A stretch of 64,000 nucleotides of DNA from Nodosilinea sp. PGN35 (lineage in GTDB: Bacteria > Cyanobacteriota > Cyanobacteriia > Phormidesmidales > Phormidesmidaceae): NCBI RefSeq assembly GCF_029109325.1, contig NZ_JAQKQJ010000010.1, positions 62,001 to 126,000 of the forward strand, read 5' to 3'. Every line of letters begins with the position of its first letter. Within the stretch, counting starts at the first letter, position 1. Positions 52,722 to 62,900 of this stretch are shown here, in pieces. A model generated the notes under the pieces. That model worked only from the letters and a program-made list of their open reading frames with translations. It ran no database searches and was not told the origin of the DNA. Both the position numbers and the translations under genes were made by a program.

Positions 52722-52795
52722 GGGGGGTAGGGGGTAGGGGGTAGGGGGTGGGGGGGTGATGGGGTGATGGGGAAGGTGGGGAAGGTGGGGAGGAA
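52670..52795. repeat. GGGGGTAG tandem repeats
   Basis: G-rich tandem GGGGTAGG units from inside the first codons of the cysteine hydrolase gene to 52795, followed by GGGTGATGGGGTGATGGGG and GGAAGGTGGGGAAGGTGGGG. Part of the low-complexity family listed at 372-431. Confidence 0.6.
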
Positions 52796-52822
52796 ATGTA
52801 GGGGAGGACTCGTGTGTCCGCC

Positions 52823-53167
52823 CTATGGTTCGATGTGGACGGGTCTGGCCCAGATGGCGAGGACGACGCAGCCGTCGGGGCTGTGGACGGTGTGGCGGGT
52901 GCCGGGGGGATTGATCATTAGGCTGCCGGCGGGGTAGGTGCCGTTTTCGTCGGACTGGCTGCCGGAGAGCACCAGGATGTGCTCGAAGCCGGTGTGCAGG
53001 TGGTAGGGCACGGTGGCCCCCGGCTGGTACCGCAGCAGAGCGGCGGCGGCCCCATCCGGCTCGGCGGGGTAGAGCCGATGGATATCGACCCCAGGGCGAA
53101 ACGGCTCCCAGGATAGGTTGGGGTCGAGGGCGATCGCCTTCAGGTCATCTAAAACAATCGATTCCAT
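52823..53167 (-). CDS. ChrR-like cupin protein
   Basis: From ATG 53167, preceded by GGGAG at eight bases, the product has 114 residues. A cupin fold is shown by [18 protein letters not shown] (His, His and Glu ligands) and [11 protein letters not shown] (last His). The opening [20 protein letters not shown] and the placement of ligands resemble ChrR-type anti-sigma cupins and small-molecule-binding cupins. It lies between the ABC ATPase and the hydrolase on the same strand and is probably an accessory or sensory part of that pathway. Confidence 0.8.
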   Translation of the reverse strand: MESIVLDDLKAIALDPNLSWEPFRPGVDIHRLYPAEPDGAAAALLRYQPGATVPYHLHTGFEHILVLSGSQSDENGTYPAGSLMINPPGTRHTVHSPDGCVVLAIWARPVHIEP

Positions 53168-53207
53168 CAAGACTCTCCCATTGGTCAATCTCTTCTCGTC
53201 AGGGCGG

Positions 53208-53236
53208 GGTAGGCAGACACGTGGGTCTGCCCCTAC
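53208..53236. repeat. GGCAGACACGTGGGTCTGCC palindrome
   Basis: Copy of the GGCAGAC palindrome found at 27274, in metX near 29432 and at 54878, here followed by ACGGGCGCACCGTCGTGCGC-type inverted DNA. Confidence 0.6.
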
Positions 53237-53283
53237 GACCCATCCACCCGTACGGGCGCACCGTCGTGCGCCCCATCCATCCT

Positions 53284-54828
53284 CTAATGCCCCGCCATCC
53301 GCTGCCCCAGCACCTTAATATCCGCCTCGGCGGTGGGGCTTTCGTAGACCAGATCGCCGTCGCTGATGACTACCAGGCGATCGCTCAGCTTCAGCAGCTC
53401 GTCCAGGTCTTCGCTGACCAGCAGCACGGCCACACCGCGATTGCGGGCGGCGAGAATCTGGGTGTGGATGTAGTCTACGGCGGAAAAGTCAAGGCCAAAG
53501 CAGGGGTTGGCGGCGATCAGCAGGTTGATTGTGGTGGAGGAGAGTTCGCGGGCGAGGACGGTGCGCTGGACGTTGCCGCCGGAGAGGTGGCCCACGGGGG
53601 TATCCACCGAGGGCGTTTTGACCGAGAACACCTGCACCAGACCCTCGGCCATGCGGCGAATATTGCTGAGGCTGAGCAGCCCGCCGCGCCTGGCCTGGGG
53701 CGGTTTGTCAAAGGTGCGCAGGGCCATATTTTCGGCCACGCTCATGTGGGGGACACAGGCATTGCGCAGGGGTTCTTCGGGCAGGGTGTAGACCTGGTGC
53801 TGGGCCATTTCTTTGCGGGTGGACTGGTAGGGGGTGCCGTTGACCAAAATTTCGCCGCTGGAGCGAGGCCGCTGCCCGGCCAACACCTCCACCAGCTCCC
53901 GCTGGCCATTGCCCGAAACCCCGGCGATGCCGACGATTTCGCCGCTGTTGATGGTGAGGTTGACGCTGCGCACGGCAGGCAGGCCGTTGTCGCGATCGGC
54001 GCAGAGAGCCTTGAGCTCCAGCACCGGGCGGGGGGCGGCGATCGCCACCTTTTCCACCGGGGTAGCCTCCTTCTTTTCGCCCAGCATCATCTGGGCCATG
54101 TCGGCCACGGTGAGGTCGCGCACGTAGCCATGACCCGCCAGCTTGCCCTTGCGCAACACGGTGACTTCGTCGGTAAAGGCCGTCACCTCCCGGAACTTGT
54201 GGGAGATCATCAGCACGCTCAGGTGTCCGGCGGTGACTTCTTCGCGCAGCAGGCCCAGCACTTCGTCGGCCTCGTCGGGGGTGAGCACCGAGGTGGGCTC
54301 GTCGAGAATCAGCACCCGGCTATTCAGGTAGAGCTGTTTGAGAATTTCGAGCTTTTGCTTTTGGCCCGCCGCCAGCTGGGCGATGGGGGTGCGCAGGTCG
54401 ATCTGAAAGGGGGAGGTGGCCATGAAGGCTTCGAGGCGATCGTACTCCTCAGACCAGTTGATCCACTGGGGGCTGTCGTAGCGGGAGAGCACCAGGTTTT
54501 CGGCCACGGTCATAGCGGGCACCGAGGTGAAGTGCTGGTAGACCATGCCAATGCCGAAGTGGTGGGCGTCCTTGGGGCTGGCGATGGTGCGGGATTGTTT
54601 GTCGATCAGCACGTCGCCGGAGGTGGGGGTGTAAAAGCCCATGATGCATTTCACCAGGGTGCTTTTGCCCGCCCCGTTTTCGCCCAAGAGGGCGTGGAAG
54701 CTGCCGGGGGTGACTTTGATCGACACCTGGTCGAGGGCGGTGAAGGTACCGAAACGCTTGGTCAGGTTGATGACTTCAAGCTCGGGGGGAGCGGTTTTGG
54801 TTTGGGGGGTGGCGGTGGTGGCTTGCAT
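53284..54828 (-). CDS. ABC transporter double ATPase, BMP/nucleoside-type importer
   Basis: This 514-residue protein fuses two ATPase domains, as in YufO/NupA-type importers of nucleosides and related compounds. Domain 1 has Walker A GENGAGKST, signature LAAGQKQKLEI and Walker B RVLILDEPTSVL. Domain 2 has GVSGNGQRE at the Walker A position (lacking the Lys, as usual in this subfamily), signature LSGGNVQRT and LLIAANPCFGLD. ATG 54828 is chosen; the open frame reaching 55389 is a shadow of the neighbouring hydrolase. Binding-protein and permease genes lie upstream. Confidence 0.9.
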   Translation of the reverse strand: MQATTATPQTKTAPPELEVINLTKRFGTFTALDQVSIKVTPGSFHALLGENGAGKSTLVKCIMGFYTPTSGDVLIDKQSRTIASPKDAHHFGIGMVYQHFTSVPAMTVAENLVLSRYDSPQWINWSEEYDRLEAFMATSPFQIDLRTPIAQLAAGQKQKLEILKQLYLNSRVLILDEPTSVLTPDEADEVLGLLREEVTAGHLSVLMISHKFREVTAFTDEVTVLRKGKLAGHGYVRDLTVADMAQMMLGEKKEATPVEKVAIAAPRPVLELKALCADRDNGLPAVRSVNLTINSGEIVGIAGVSGNGQRELVEVLAGQRPRSSGEILVNGTPYQSTRKEMAQHQVYTLPEEPLRNACVPHMSVAENMALRTFDKPPQARRGGLLSLSNIRRMAEGLVQVFSVKTPSVDTPVGHLSGGNVQRTVLARELSSTTINLLIAANPCFGLDFSAVDYIHTQILAARNRGVAVLLVSEDLDELLKLSDRLVVISDGDLVYESPTAEADIKVLGQRMAGH

Positions 54829-54877
54829 GGGGGTGGGGGGTAGGGGGTGGGGGGTAGGGGGTAGGGGGTGGATGGGC

Positions 54878-54967
54878 GTAGGGGCAGACCCACGTGTCTG
54901 CCCCCAAGAATTTTGGATTGGCGATTTTGGATTTTGGCAGGAATGCGTAGGGTGGGCACTGCCCACC
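54878..54967. repeat. Cluster of three dispersed repeats
   Basis: GGGGCAGACCCACGTGTCTG palindrome (54878-54904), then TTGGATTGGCGATTTTGGAT (54912-54931), then GGTGGGCACTGCCCACC (54951-54967), between the hydrolase and ATPase genes. Each has copies elsewhere in the window. Confidence 0.65.
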
Positions 54968-54980
54968 AACTCCCTTGGGG

Positions 54981-55661
54981 CTAAACCAATGCCTCGATCA
55001 GCGCCTCGGAGTGGGCCACCGCGCCGAAAACGCCGCCCTGCATTTTGACCATCTTCAGGGCCGCCAGATGGTTGCCGTAGTCGGTGGCCCCGGTGCAGTC
55101 GGAGAGCAGCAGGCACTCGTAGCCGCGATCGTTGGCGTCGCGCATGGTGGTGTGAACGCAGACGTCGGTGGTAATGCCGGTGAGGATGATGTTGCGGATG
55201 CCCCGGCGGGTGAGGATGAGATCGAGGTCGGTGGCGTAGAAGGAGCCTTTGCCCGGTTTGTCGATCACCACCTCGCCGGGCAGGGGTTGCAGCTCGGGGA
55301 TGATCTCCCAGCCGGGTTCGCCCCGCACCAGAATGCGCCCGCAGGGGCCGGGGTCGCCGATGCCTGCGCCAATCTGGCGCGATCGCCACTGTTTGTTCTC
55401 CGGCAAGTCCGATAGGTCGGGGCGATGGCCCTCGCGGGTGTGGATGATGGTGAAGTGGCCATCGCGCATCACCCCCAGCAGCTTGGCGATCGGCTCGATC
55501 GGGGCGCGGGTGAGCGACAGGTCGTAGCCCATCTTATCCACATAGCCGCCAATGCCGCAGAAGTCGGTCTGCATGTCGATCACGATCAGCGCCGTATTCT
55601 CCGGGCGCAGATCGCCATCGTAGGGGTAGGGGTAGGGTTCGGCGTCAACAAAAACTCCCAT
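54981..55661 (-). CDS. Cysteine hydrolase (isochorismatase-like amidohydrolase), copy 2
   Basis: This 226-residue paralogue of 52029-52721 has the Asp in [20 protein letters not shown], Lys in [13 protein letters not shown] and Cys in [38 protein letters not shown] closely follows copy 1. Both share an N-terminal EPYPYP-type stretch, indicating duplication within this lineage or cluster. Two such hydrolases in a row recall triuret/biuret degradation, in which TrtA and BiuH are homologous. The gene sits between the second permease and the ATPase. Confidence 0.85.
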   Translation of the reverse strand: MGVFVDAEPYPYPYDGDLRPENTALIVIDMQTDFCGIGGYVDKMGYDLSLTRAPIEPIAKLLGVMRDGHFTIIHTREGHRPDLSDLPENKQWRSRQIGAGIGDPGPCGRILVRGEPGWEIIPELQPLPGEVVIDKPGKGSFYATDLDLILTRRGIRNIILTGITTDVCVHTTMRDANDRGYECLLLSDCTGATDYGNHLAALKMVKMQGGVFGAVAHSEALIEALV

Positions 55662-55701
55662 GGTGGTTCTCCAATGTCACAGTAAAGGCGGCGGGAAGTT
55701 A

Positions 55702-55767
55702 AGAGAAGAGGGAAAAGGGAAAAGAGAAGAGGGAAAAGGGAAAAGAGAAGAGGGAAAAGGGAAGAGG
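55702..55767. repeat. 21-base purine tandem repeat, three copies
   Basis: The unit AGAGAAGAGGGAAAAGGGAA plus A repeats with a period of exactly 21 bases at 55702, 55723 and 55744. All-purine on the plus strand. It lies upstream of the hydrolase gene (copy 2); the rest of 55662-55940 has no gene. Confidence 0.7.
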
Positions 55768-55940
55768 GTTCTAAATGAGCATTTGCTCTGCCATTGCAGG
55801 CAGCCCGTAGCCAGAAGCTCCAGATTGGCAGCAATGAGCGGCCAGAAATAAACTCAGCTAGCTTTTCGTTCTTCGGTTTTCGTTCTTCTGCCTTTGATGC
55901 TTCGGTTCCCCATCCTCCTCCAGTTACCCGACTAAAACAG

Positions 55941-56870
55941 TTACTCCTGAGCTTGCCCCAACGCCCCCGGTGCTCCCGTCAGCGTGCGCTTTGGCGAGCA
56001 GGTGAAAATCATGATCAGCAGGGTGAGAATGTAGGGCGAGGCGTTGAACAGATAGTAGTAGGCATCGATGCCCACCGACTGCATGGCCGGGCCAATCGCC
56101 TGGGCACCGCCGAACAGCAGCGAGGCCAAAAGGCACTGCATCGGGTTCCAGCGGGCGAAGATCACCAGGGCGACGGCCATCAGGCCCTGGCCGCTGGAGA
56201 TGCGCTCCGACCAGCTGCCGGGGTAGAACAGCGACAGCGACGCCCCGCCCACCCCGGCCAAAAAGCTGCCCGCCACAATGCTGGCCATGCGCACCTTAAA
56301 GATCGAGATGCCCATGGCCCGGGCGGCATCGGGGCTGTCGCCCACGGCCCGCACCAGCAGCCCCCAGCGGGTCGAGCGAAAGAACCACTGCATCAGAGGG
56401 GCGATCGCCACCCCCAGAATAAACAGCGGGCTAATCCGCAGGGCCGACTCCAGCTGGGGAATCTGGGTCCACCCCGCCAAGGAGAAGGTGGGCAGTTGGG
56501 GCGCCGAGGGCTGGATGAACGGCTTGCCCAAAAAGAAAGCCAGGCCGCTGCCAAAGATGATCATGGCAATACCCACCGCCACGTCATTCACCCGAGGCTG
56601 CTGGGACAGCCAGCCGTGAATAAGACCGAGAAACATGCCCGCCACCCCCGCCGTCACCACCCCCAGCCAGGGCGACCCGGTCAGGTAGGACACGGCGTAG
56701 GCGCTCATGGCCCCCATCAGCAGGGTGCCCTCCAGACCGAGGTTGATCTTGCCGCTTTTTTCGGTCAGGCATTCCCCCAGGCTGACGAATAGAAAGGGAA
56801 CACTGCCCCGTAGGGTGCCAGCAATGATGGCCAGGGGCACGCCCCACAGTCCCAGCGCTTCTGTAGCCAT
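55941..56870 (-). CDS. ABC transporter permease, BMP/nucleoside-type (YufQ/NupC-like)
   Basis: This 309-residue membrane protein from ATG 56870 has about nine hydrophobic segments. LTEKSGKINLGLEGTLLMGA is the strongly conserved BPD_transp_2 motif of this importer group, and GAVGDSPDAARAMGI corresponds to the ATPase-contacting loop (here RAVGDSPDAARAMG). LASLLFGGAQAIG lies near the C-terminus. It pairs with the permease at 57104-58201. Confidence 0.9.
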   Translation of the reverse strand: MATEALGLWGVPLAIIAGTLRGSVPFLFVSLGECLTEKSGKINLGLEGTLLMGAMSAYAVSYLTGSPWLGVVTAGVAGMFLGLIHGWLSQQPRVNDVAVGIAMIIFGSGLAFFLGKPFIQPSAPQLPTFSLAGWTQIPQLESALRISPLFILGVAIAPLMQWFFRSTRWGLLVRAVGDSPDAARAMGISIFKVRMASIVAGSFLAGVGGASLSLFYPGSWSERISSGQGLMAVALVIFARWNPMQCLLASLLFGGAQAIGPAMQSVGIDAYYYLFNASPYILTLLIMIFTCSPKRTLTGAPGALGQAQE

Positions 56871-56921
56871 GGTTTTCACTCTCTCCGTGGATGGATATTG
56901 AACGAACTGCAGGATGGGTCA

Positions 56922-57092
56922 GGCTAGCTCCCCTGCTGGGAGGGGCAGGGGTGGGTCAATCTTGGGAAAGGCAGGCTAGCTCCCCTCCTGGGAGGGGCAG
57001 GGGTGGGTCCATTTCAGGGTTCCAACCGTCAGCGGAATGTCCTATGTCTGGATTGACCCACCCCGCCCTACGGGCACCCCTCCGAGGAGGGG
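56922..57092. repeat. Dispersed repeat CTAGCTCCCCTNCTGGGAGG, duplicated
   Basis: Two tandem copies of CTAGCTCCCCTCCTGGGAGG with GGCAGGGGTGGGTC and one inverted arm GACCCACCCCGCCC with CACCCCTCCGAGGAGGGGA between the permease genes. Single copy at 27129-27211. Confidence 0.7.
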
Positions 57093-57103
57093 ATGCTTCT
57101 CCC

Positions 57104-58201
57104 CTAAACCGGGGTAGCCGTCGCCACCGGGGGGGTGGGTCGCGCCTTGGGGGGCTGCGCTTTGAAGATGGGCAGCTTGCCGTAGAGGGAATCGCTGTAG
57201 AGCACCGAGAGGAACACAATCCCCTGGAACACCATCACCGTGGCGTCGGGCAGGCCGTGGGCCCGCTGCAAAATGCCGCCGCTGGCGAGAATGCCCCCCA
57301 GCAGCAGGGCCACCAGGCTGGCAGCGATCGGATTGTGGCGGGCGATAAAGGCCACCAGCACGCCGCCGTAGCCGTAGTTGGCGTTGAGGGATTCGTTGGC
57401 CCGACCGTGGACGGCGGCCACTTCGATCATCCCCGCCAGCCCGGCGCAGGCCCCGCCCAAAAAGCAGATCGCCAGGGTGAGCTTGCCCACGGGCAGCCCC
57501 GCCACCCGCGCCGCCCGCAGGTTGCCCCCGGCGGTGCGGGCCGCAAAGCCAAAGGTGGTGCGCTGAATCAGGAAGTAGGCCAAGAAACAGGCCAGCAGCC
57601 CCAGCACCAGGCCGTAGTGCACCCGGCTGCCGGGCAGGGTGCCCAGCATGTGCTCCGGCGGAATTGGAAAGGTGGAGGGCTTGTTGAGGGAGGCCGGATC
57701 TTTCATCGGGCCGTTGACCATCTGGTTGAGAAAGGCGATCGCAATGTAGTTCATCAGCAGGCTGCTGATGGTCTCATTCACCGCCCGGTAGTGGCGCAGG
57801 GCACCGACAATGGCGATCCAGATACCGCCCGCCGCCATCCCCGCCAGGGCCATACCCAGCTGCACCCCAGGGGTGGGCAGTCCCCAGCCCCCCAGGGTGA
57901 GGCCCCCGGCCACCGCCGCCAGCCCCCCCAGCACCAGCGCCCCCTCGTTGCCGATGATCACCAGCCCCAGTCGCGCTGGCAGAGCCGTACAGAGGGCGCT
58001 CAACATCAGCGGCGACGCCTGAATCAGGGTGTTCTGAAAGGAACTCCAGCTGCCAAAGGCGGCCCGGTAGATCGAGTGGTAGACTCCGAAGGGGTTGGCC
58101 CCCGCCAGGGCGCAAAATAGGCCAAAGATCACCAGGGCCGCCAGCAACGCCCCCACGGGAATGCAGATTTTTTCGAGCAGACTTCGCCAGCGATCGCTCA
58201 T
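57104..58201 (-). CDS. ABC transporter permease, BMP/nucleoside-type (YufP/NupB-like)
   Basis: This 365-residue membrane protein from ATG 58201 carries the family motif TALPARLGLVIIGNEGALVL, the ATPase-contact loop RTAGGNLRAARVAGLPVGK, and NANYGYGGVLVAFIARHNPI. About ten hydrophobic segments. It forms the heterodimeric channel with the second permease. A TTG six bases upstream is less likely as start. Confidence 0.9.
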   Translation of the reverse strand: MSDRWRSLLEKICIPVGALLAALVIFGLFCALAGANPFGVYHSIYRAAFGSWSSFQNTLIQASPLMLSALCTALPARLGLVIIGNEGALVLGGLAAVAGGLTLGGWGLPTPGVQLGMALAGMAAGGIWIAIVGALRHYRAVNETISSLLMNYIAIAFLNQMVNGPMKDPASLNKPSTFPIPPEHMLGTLPGSRVHYGLVLGLLACFLAYFLIQRTTFGFAARTAGGNLRAARVAGLPVGKLTLAICFLGGACAGLAGMIEVAAVHGRANESLNANYGYGGVLVAFIARHNPIAASLVALLLGGILASGGILQRAHGLPDATVMVFQGIVFLSVLYSDSLYGKLPIFKAQPPKARPTPPVATATPV

Positions 58202-58207
58202 AATCAA

Positions 58208-58513
58208 GCTCCTTTATTCACCAGATGTTTGATGCCGTGGATAAATGCTGTGGATGGATTGAGGCGCAGATGAGGGTGAACGCAACAGGTACCCGTCGGT
58301 AGCCATGGGCGCATGGTGGGCAGTGCCCTACGTCTGGATTGTCAATGCTGTTGATAGGTTGAGGGGTCGAGAATGGTGCGACAGACCGTAGATGCCTGCA
58401 TCAGTGGTGCATTGCGGCACCAGGGCTGGGGATTTAGTGAGTAGAGTTACAGGCCGCGAATGCACCCTACAACTTGCCAAAATCCAAAATCCCCAATCCA
58501 AAATTCCTGCCAC
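58208..58513. other. Intergenic region with repeat fragments
   Basis: About 300 bases between binding-protein and permease genes with no gene. It includes a GGTGGGCAGTGCCCTAC palindrome (58314-58330) and CCAAAATCCAAAATCCCCAA (58478-58497), a copy of the element at 27230. Confidence 0.6.
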
Positions 58514-59674
58514 TTACCCCACACTTCCCATCACCCCTTCCGCCAGCCAGTTCATCTGCTCCAGCTCCACCGCCGTCTGGCCCAGTTCTTTGCCGCCTGC
58601 GATCGCGACCTTGCCCTGGTTGTCTTTGATCTCGCCTTTGTAGATCACCAGGTTGCCCGCCACCAGTTCGGCCTTGGCGGCCTCTGCCGCCTGCTGGGCT
58701 TCGGCGCTCACCGCCGGGCCAAAGGGCGACAGCTTCAAAAAGCCGTCCTGGAAGCCGCCCCGCACCAGGTGGGGAATGCCGCCGTTCATCAGGGTTTTGC
58801 CCTCCTGCATCAGGGTCATGTAGTTGGCGTAGACATTCGACCAGTCCCACTCGGCCCCGGTGAGGTAGCCCTGGGGGGCCAGTTCGGCCTGGTTGGCGTG
58901 GTAGCCCGAGGCAAAAATGCCGCGCCGCTCGGCGGTTTCGATCACCACCTTGGGGCTGTCCACGTGGCAGGTGAGCACGTCGATGCCCTGGTCGGCCATA
59001 CTGTTGGCGGCCTCGGCCTCGCGCACCGGGTCGGCCCAGTCGCCGGTAAAGATCACCTGGGTGGTGATGCTGGGGTCGATGCTGCGGGCCCCCAGGGTAA
59101 AGCTGTTGACGTTGCGCAGCACCTGGGGAATGGGCTTGGCGGCGATGAAGCCCAGGCGCTTGCTGTTGGTGGCGTGGGCGGCAACCACCCCGGCCACGTA
59201 CTGGGCTTCGTCGATGTAGCCGAAGTAGCTGCCCACGTTGTTGGGGTGGACGCCCTCTTCGTAGAGCCCGCCGCAGTGGAAGAATTGCACATCGGGGAAT
59301 TGCTCCGCCAGGGCCAGCACGTGGGGGTCGAAGTAGCCGAAGGAGGTGGCAAAAATCGCCGTGGCCCCGTCGATGTCGATCATGCTGCGCATGGTTTCCT
59401 GCACCGCGTTGGTTTCGGGCACGCTGGCCTCTTCGGAGGTCTTGACGCCATCTACGCCCTCCAGGCTAGCGCGGCCTTCGGCGTGGGCCTGGTTGTAGCC
59501 GTAGTCATCCTTGGGGCCAACGTAGATAAAGCCTGCCGTGATCGTGTCGCCACCGCCCGCCGCCGGGGGAGCGTTGCCGCAGCCGCTGAGCTTGACCGTA
59601 AGGCCAAAGGCTCCGGTGGCCAGCAATCCCCGGATCGCCTGGCGACGGGTCACCTGAAACGTGGGTTTCCGCAT
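58514..59674 (-). CDS. BMP-family ABC transporter substrate-binding lipoprotein (Tat-exported)
   Basis: This 386-residue protein has a twin-arginine signal (QVTRRQAIRGLLATGAFGL) followed by a lipobox-like LSGC, so it is probably exported folded and lipid-anchored. The mature part is a BMP (basic membrane protein) domain: ITAGFIYVGPKDDYGYNQAH, FATSFGYFDPHVLALAEQFP, FFHCGGLYEEGVHPNNVGSY. BMP proteins bind purine nucleosides, thiamine or small amides. It is the first gene of the importer cluster, with 227 bases of upstream DNA as promoter. Confidence 0.9.
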   Translation of the reverse strand: MRKPTFQVTRRQAIRGLLATGAFGLTVKLSGCGNAPPAAGGGDTITAGFIYVGPKDDYGYNQAHAEGRASLEGVDGVKTSEEASVPETNAVQETMRSMIDIDGATAIFATSFGYFDPHVLALAEQFPDVQFFHCGGLYEEGVHPNNVGSYFGYIDEAQYVAGVVAAHATNSKRLGFIAAKPIPQVLRNVNSFTLGARSIDPSITTQVIFTGDWADPVREAEAANSMADQGIDVLTCHVDSPKVVIETAERRGIFASGYHANQAELAPQGYLTGAEWDWSNVYANYMTLMQEGKTLMNGGIPHLVRGGFQDGFLKLSPFGPAVSAEAQQAAEAAKAELVAGNLVIYKGEIKDNQGKVAIAGGKELGQTAVELEQMNWLAEGVMGSVG

Positions 59675-59941
59675 GGGGGATTCTCCTTGGTAAGGGTGAA
59701 AGAGTCAGAGACGAAGCGCTGAACAGTTAAGGAGAGATTACCAACGGCGACCGGGCCGGGAGGTGCGAGGAAAGTTCGCCAAAGGTGCGTTTCTGGGCGG
59801 GCGGGGCAGGGCTTCCTGGCGAAATGTTGTCTAAGGTACAAAGTTGGGGGTGCCGCTTGGCTAGGATCAACCCTAAAGAACTGCCCCTAAGCCCTGTGCT
59901 GCTTGAGTTTCAGATCAGCGAGTAGTCTTGGATACACCACC

Positions 59942-62900
59942 ATGACCGCCGACGATGCGTTAGGACTGGTTGAGCGGGTGCTCGCCCAGCGGGGGGAGGG
60001 TTCGCTGAGCCAAATGCAGGCGGCTTTGTTCTGCCAGGCCTGGGACGATCGCACCTACCAGGCCATGGCGCTGGCCCTGGGCTACGAAGTGGGCTACATC
60101 AAGCAGATCGGCTCTGACCTGTGGCAGTACCTCTCCGAAAATCTGGGGGAAAAGGTCACCAAGCGCAATCTGCGGTCGGTGCTGGCCCGCCAGCTGAAGG
60201 CTCTGACCGTTCCCCAGGCTGAGTTAGAAAAATGTCTTCCCAGCGCGGTGGGCTTTCGCCGCCGCGACTGGGGGGATGCTCCGGCGGCCCATGCCGTTTA
60301 CGGGCGCACCGCCGAACTCACCCAGCTCCACCACTGGATTGTGGCTGAGGGCTGTCGGCTGGTAGGGGTGTTTGGCATGGGGGGCATGGGCAAAACCACC
60401 CTGGCAATGGCCCTGGCCCAGCGGGTGCAAGACCACTTTGACGGGGTGATCTGGCGATCGCTGCGCCACGCCCCGGCGGCCAGCGACCTGGTGCGGGATC
60501 TGCTGGGGGTGCTGGTGCCGGGGGCCGATACCGCCGCTGTGGGGTTTGATAGGCTGCTGCGATCGCTGCTCAACCAGCTGCGCCAGCATCGCATTCTGCT
60601 GGTGCTGGACAACGGCGAGACTATCTTGCAGCCCCGCGATCGCACCGGCACCTACCAGCCCGGCTACGCCGACTACGGCTCCCTGTTTCACAGTCTGGGC
60701 AGTGCGGATCACCAGAGCGCCACTGTGCTCACCAGCCGCGAAAAAATTCAGGAGATTGCCCAGCAGGAGGGCGCTACCCTGCCGGTGCGATCGCTGCGGT
60801 TGGGAGGGCTACCCCCCGCCGATGGTCAGGCGATCGTTGAGGCCAAAGGCGAGTTTGTGGGCACCCCCCGCGACTGGCGGCACCTGGTCAACCACTACGC
60901 AGGCAACCCCCTGGCCCTGAAGATGGTGGCCGCCGTGGTGCAGGATTTTTTTGACGGGCACCTGGGGCCGTTTGTACAGATTTTGGCCCAGGGCGGCTCG
61001 GTGTTTGGCGACATTCGCGACCTGCTGGCCCACCAGTTTGAGCGCCTCACCCCCGTCGAGCAGCAGGTGATGGTGTGGCTCGCCATCCACCGCGAACCGG
61101 CCACCCTGGCCCAGATTCGCGCCGATCTATTAGAGCCCCTGGCCCTCGGTGAGCTGATCGAGGCCCTCACCAGCCTGGAGCGGCGATCGCTGATCGAGCG
61201 CGACTCGGCCAGGAGCAGCCCGCGCAGCCCGCGCTTTACCCACCAGCCCGTGGTGATGGAATACATCACCGACTGGCTGGTGGTGCAGATCAGCCAGGCG
61301 ATTTTGGCCCCGCCCACTGCCGCCGTCAGCCCGCTGCACACCCACGCCCTGGTGCTGGCCCAGGCCCAGGACTACATTCGCGCCAGTCAAACTCGGCTGA
61401 TTTTGCAGCCCGTTTTGCAGCGGCTGCGGCTGCGTCCCGACGAACTGGCCGGCCGACTGCGCCACCACCTGGCCACCTGGCGCGGGCAGGGGCTGGCCAG
61501 CTACGCCTGCGGCAACCTGATCAACCTGCTCCACCAGGCCGAGATACCGCTGGCGGGCTGGGATTTTTCTCACCAGACGATCTGGCAGGCCTACCTGCAA
61601 GACAGCACCCTGCACCACACCAACTTTGCCCAGGCCGACCTGGCCAGGTCGGTGTTTAAAGACACCTTTAGCCAGGTGCTGGCGATCGCCTTCAGCCCCG
61701 ACGGCCAGCTGCTCGCCGCCAGCGATGTCAGCTACGAAATTCACCTGTGGCGGGTGAGCGATGCCCAGCCCGTGCTCACCCTGCACGCCCAGGACGGCTG
61801 GTGCTGGGCAGTGGCCTTTAGCCCCAACAACCAGACCCTGGCCAGCAGCGCCAACGGCACCATCGACCTGTGGGATCTCAAAACCGGCGATCGCTACGGC
61901 CAGCTCAAGGACTCCTCCAGCCGCGTATTTTCTTTAGCCTTTAGCCCCGATGGCCGCTACCTGGCCAGCGGCTGCGAAGACCACCAGATCCGCCTGTGGG
62001 AGGTGCGCAGCCAGACCCTGAGCCAGCGTCTGGTGGGGCACAGCGACGAGGTGCGATCGGTGGCCTTTTCGCCCCAGGGCAACATTGGCGGGCCGGGCCA
62101 TAGCGGTCAGCCCCATCGCCACCAGCTGGCCAGCGGCAGCTACGACGGCACCCTGCGCCTGTGGGATGTGGCCAGCGGCGACAGCGTCACCCTGGCCACC
62201 GAGTCGCCCCTGTGGTCGGTGGCCTTTAGCCCCGACGGGCAAACCCTGGCCAGCGGTCACCAGGACGGCAGCGTTGGTCTGTGGCCGGTGGCCACCCAGG
62301 CCCCGGTGCGGTGGCTCAGGCCCGACCCCATGGGGCGATCGCCCCACGGTCATCCCCAGGCGGTGCGATCGGTGGCCTTTAGCCCCGATGGTCGTCGCCT
62401 GGCCAGCGGCGGCGACGACCAGATCATTCGCCTGTGGAACTGGCCGACGGGCCAGGTGGACTGCACCCTCAAAGGCCACAGCAGCTGGATCTCCCACGTC
62501 GCCTTTAGCCCTGTCTGCGAAGCGTCGCCCGCCGAGAGCGGCTACATTCTGGCCAGCGCCAGCGAAGATCAGTCGGTGCGCCTGTGGGACAGCCAGACTC
62601 ACCAGGCCCTGCGGGTGCTGCGCGGCCACAACAGCGGCGTGTGGTCGGTGGCCCTGCATCCCCAGGGCACCTACCTGGTCAGCGGTGGCCAAGACCGGCA
62701 GGTGCGGCTCTGGCCCCTGGTGGAGGCCGCCTCCGCCAAGACCTTCTCCGGCCACGGCGGCTGGGTGTTTGCTGTGGCGGTCAGCCCCGACGGGCGCTGG
62801 GTGGCCAGCGGCGGCGACGATCGCACCGTGCGGCTGTGGGATATGGCTACCGGCGACTGCCGCGCCACCTGGACTGACCACGGTCACGAGGTCTGGACCC

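Noticed and set aside
54829..55389. In-frame 187-residue extension of the ABC ATPase
   Set aside because: It runs through intergenic repeats and antiphase over the cysteine hydrolase gene; the ATPase domain starts normally after ATG 54828.
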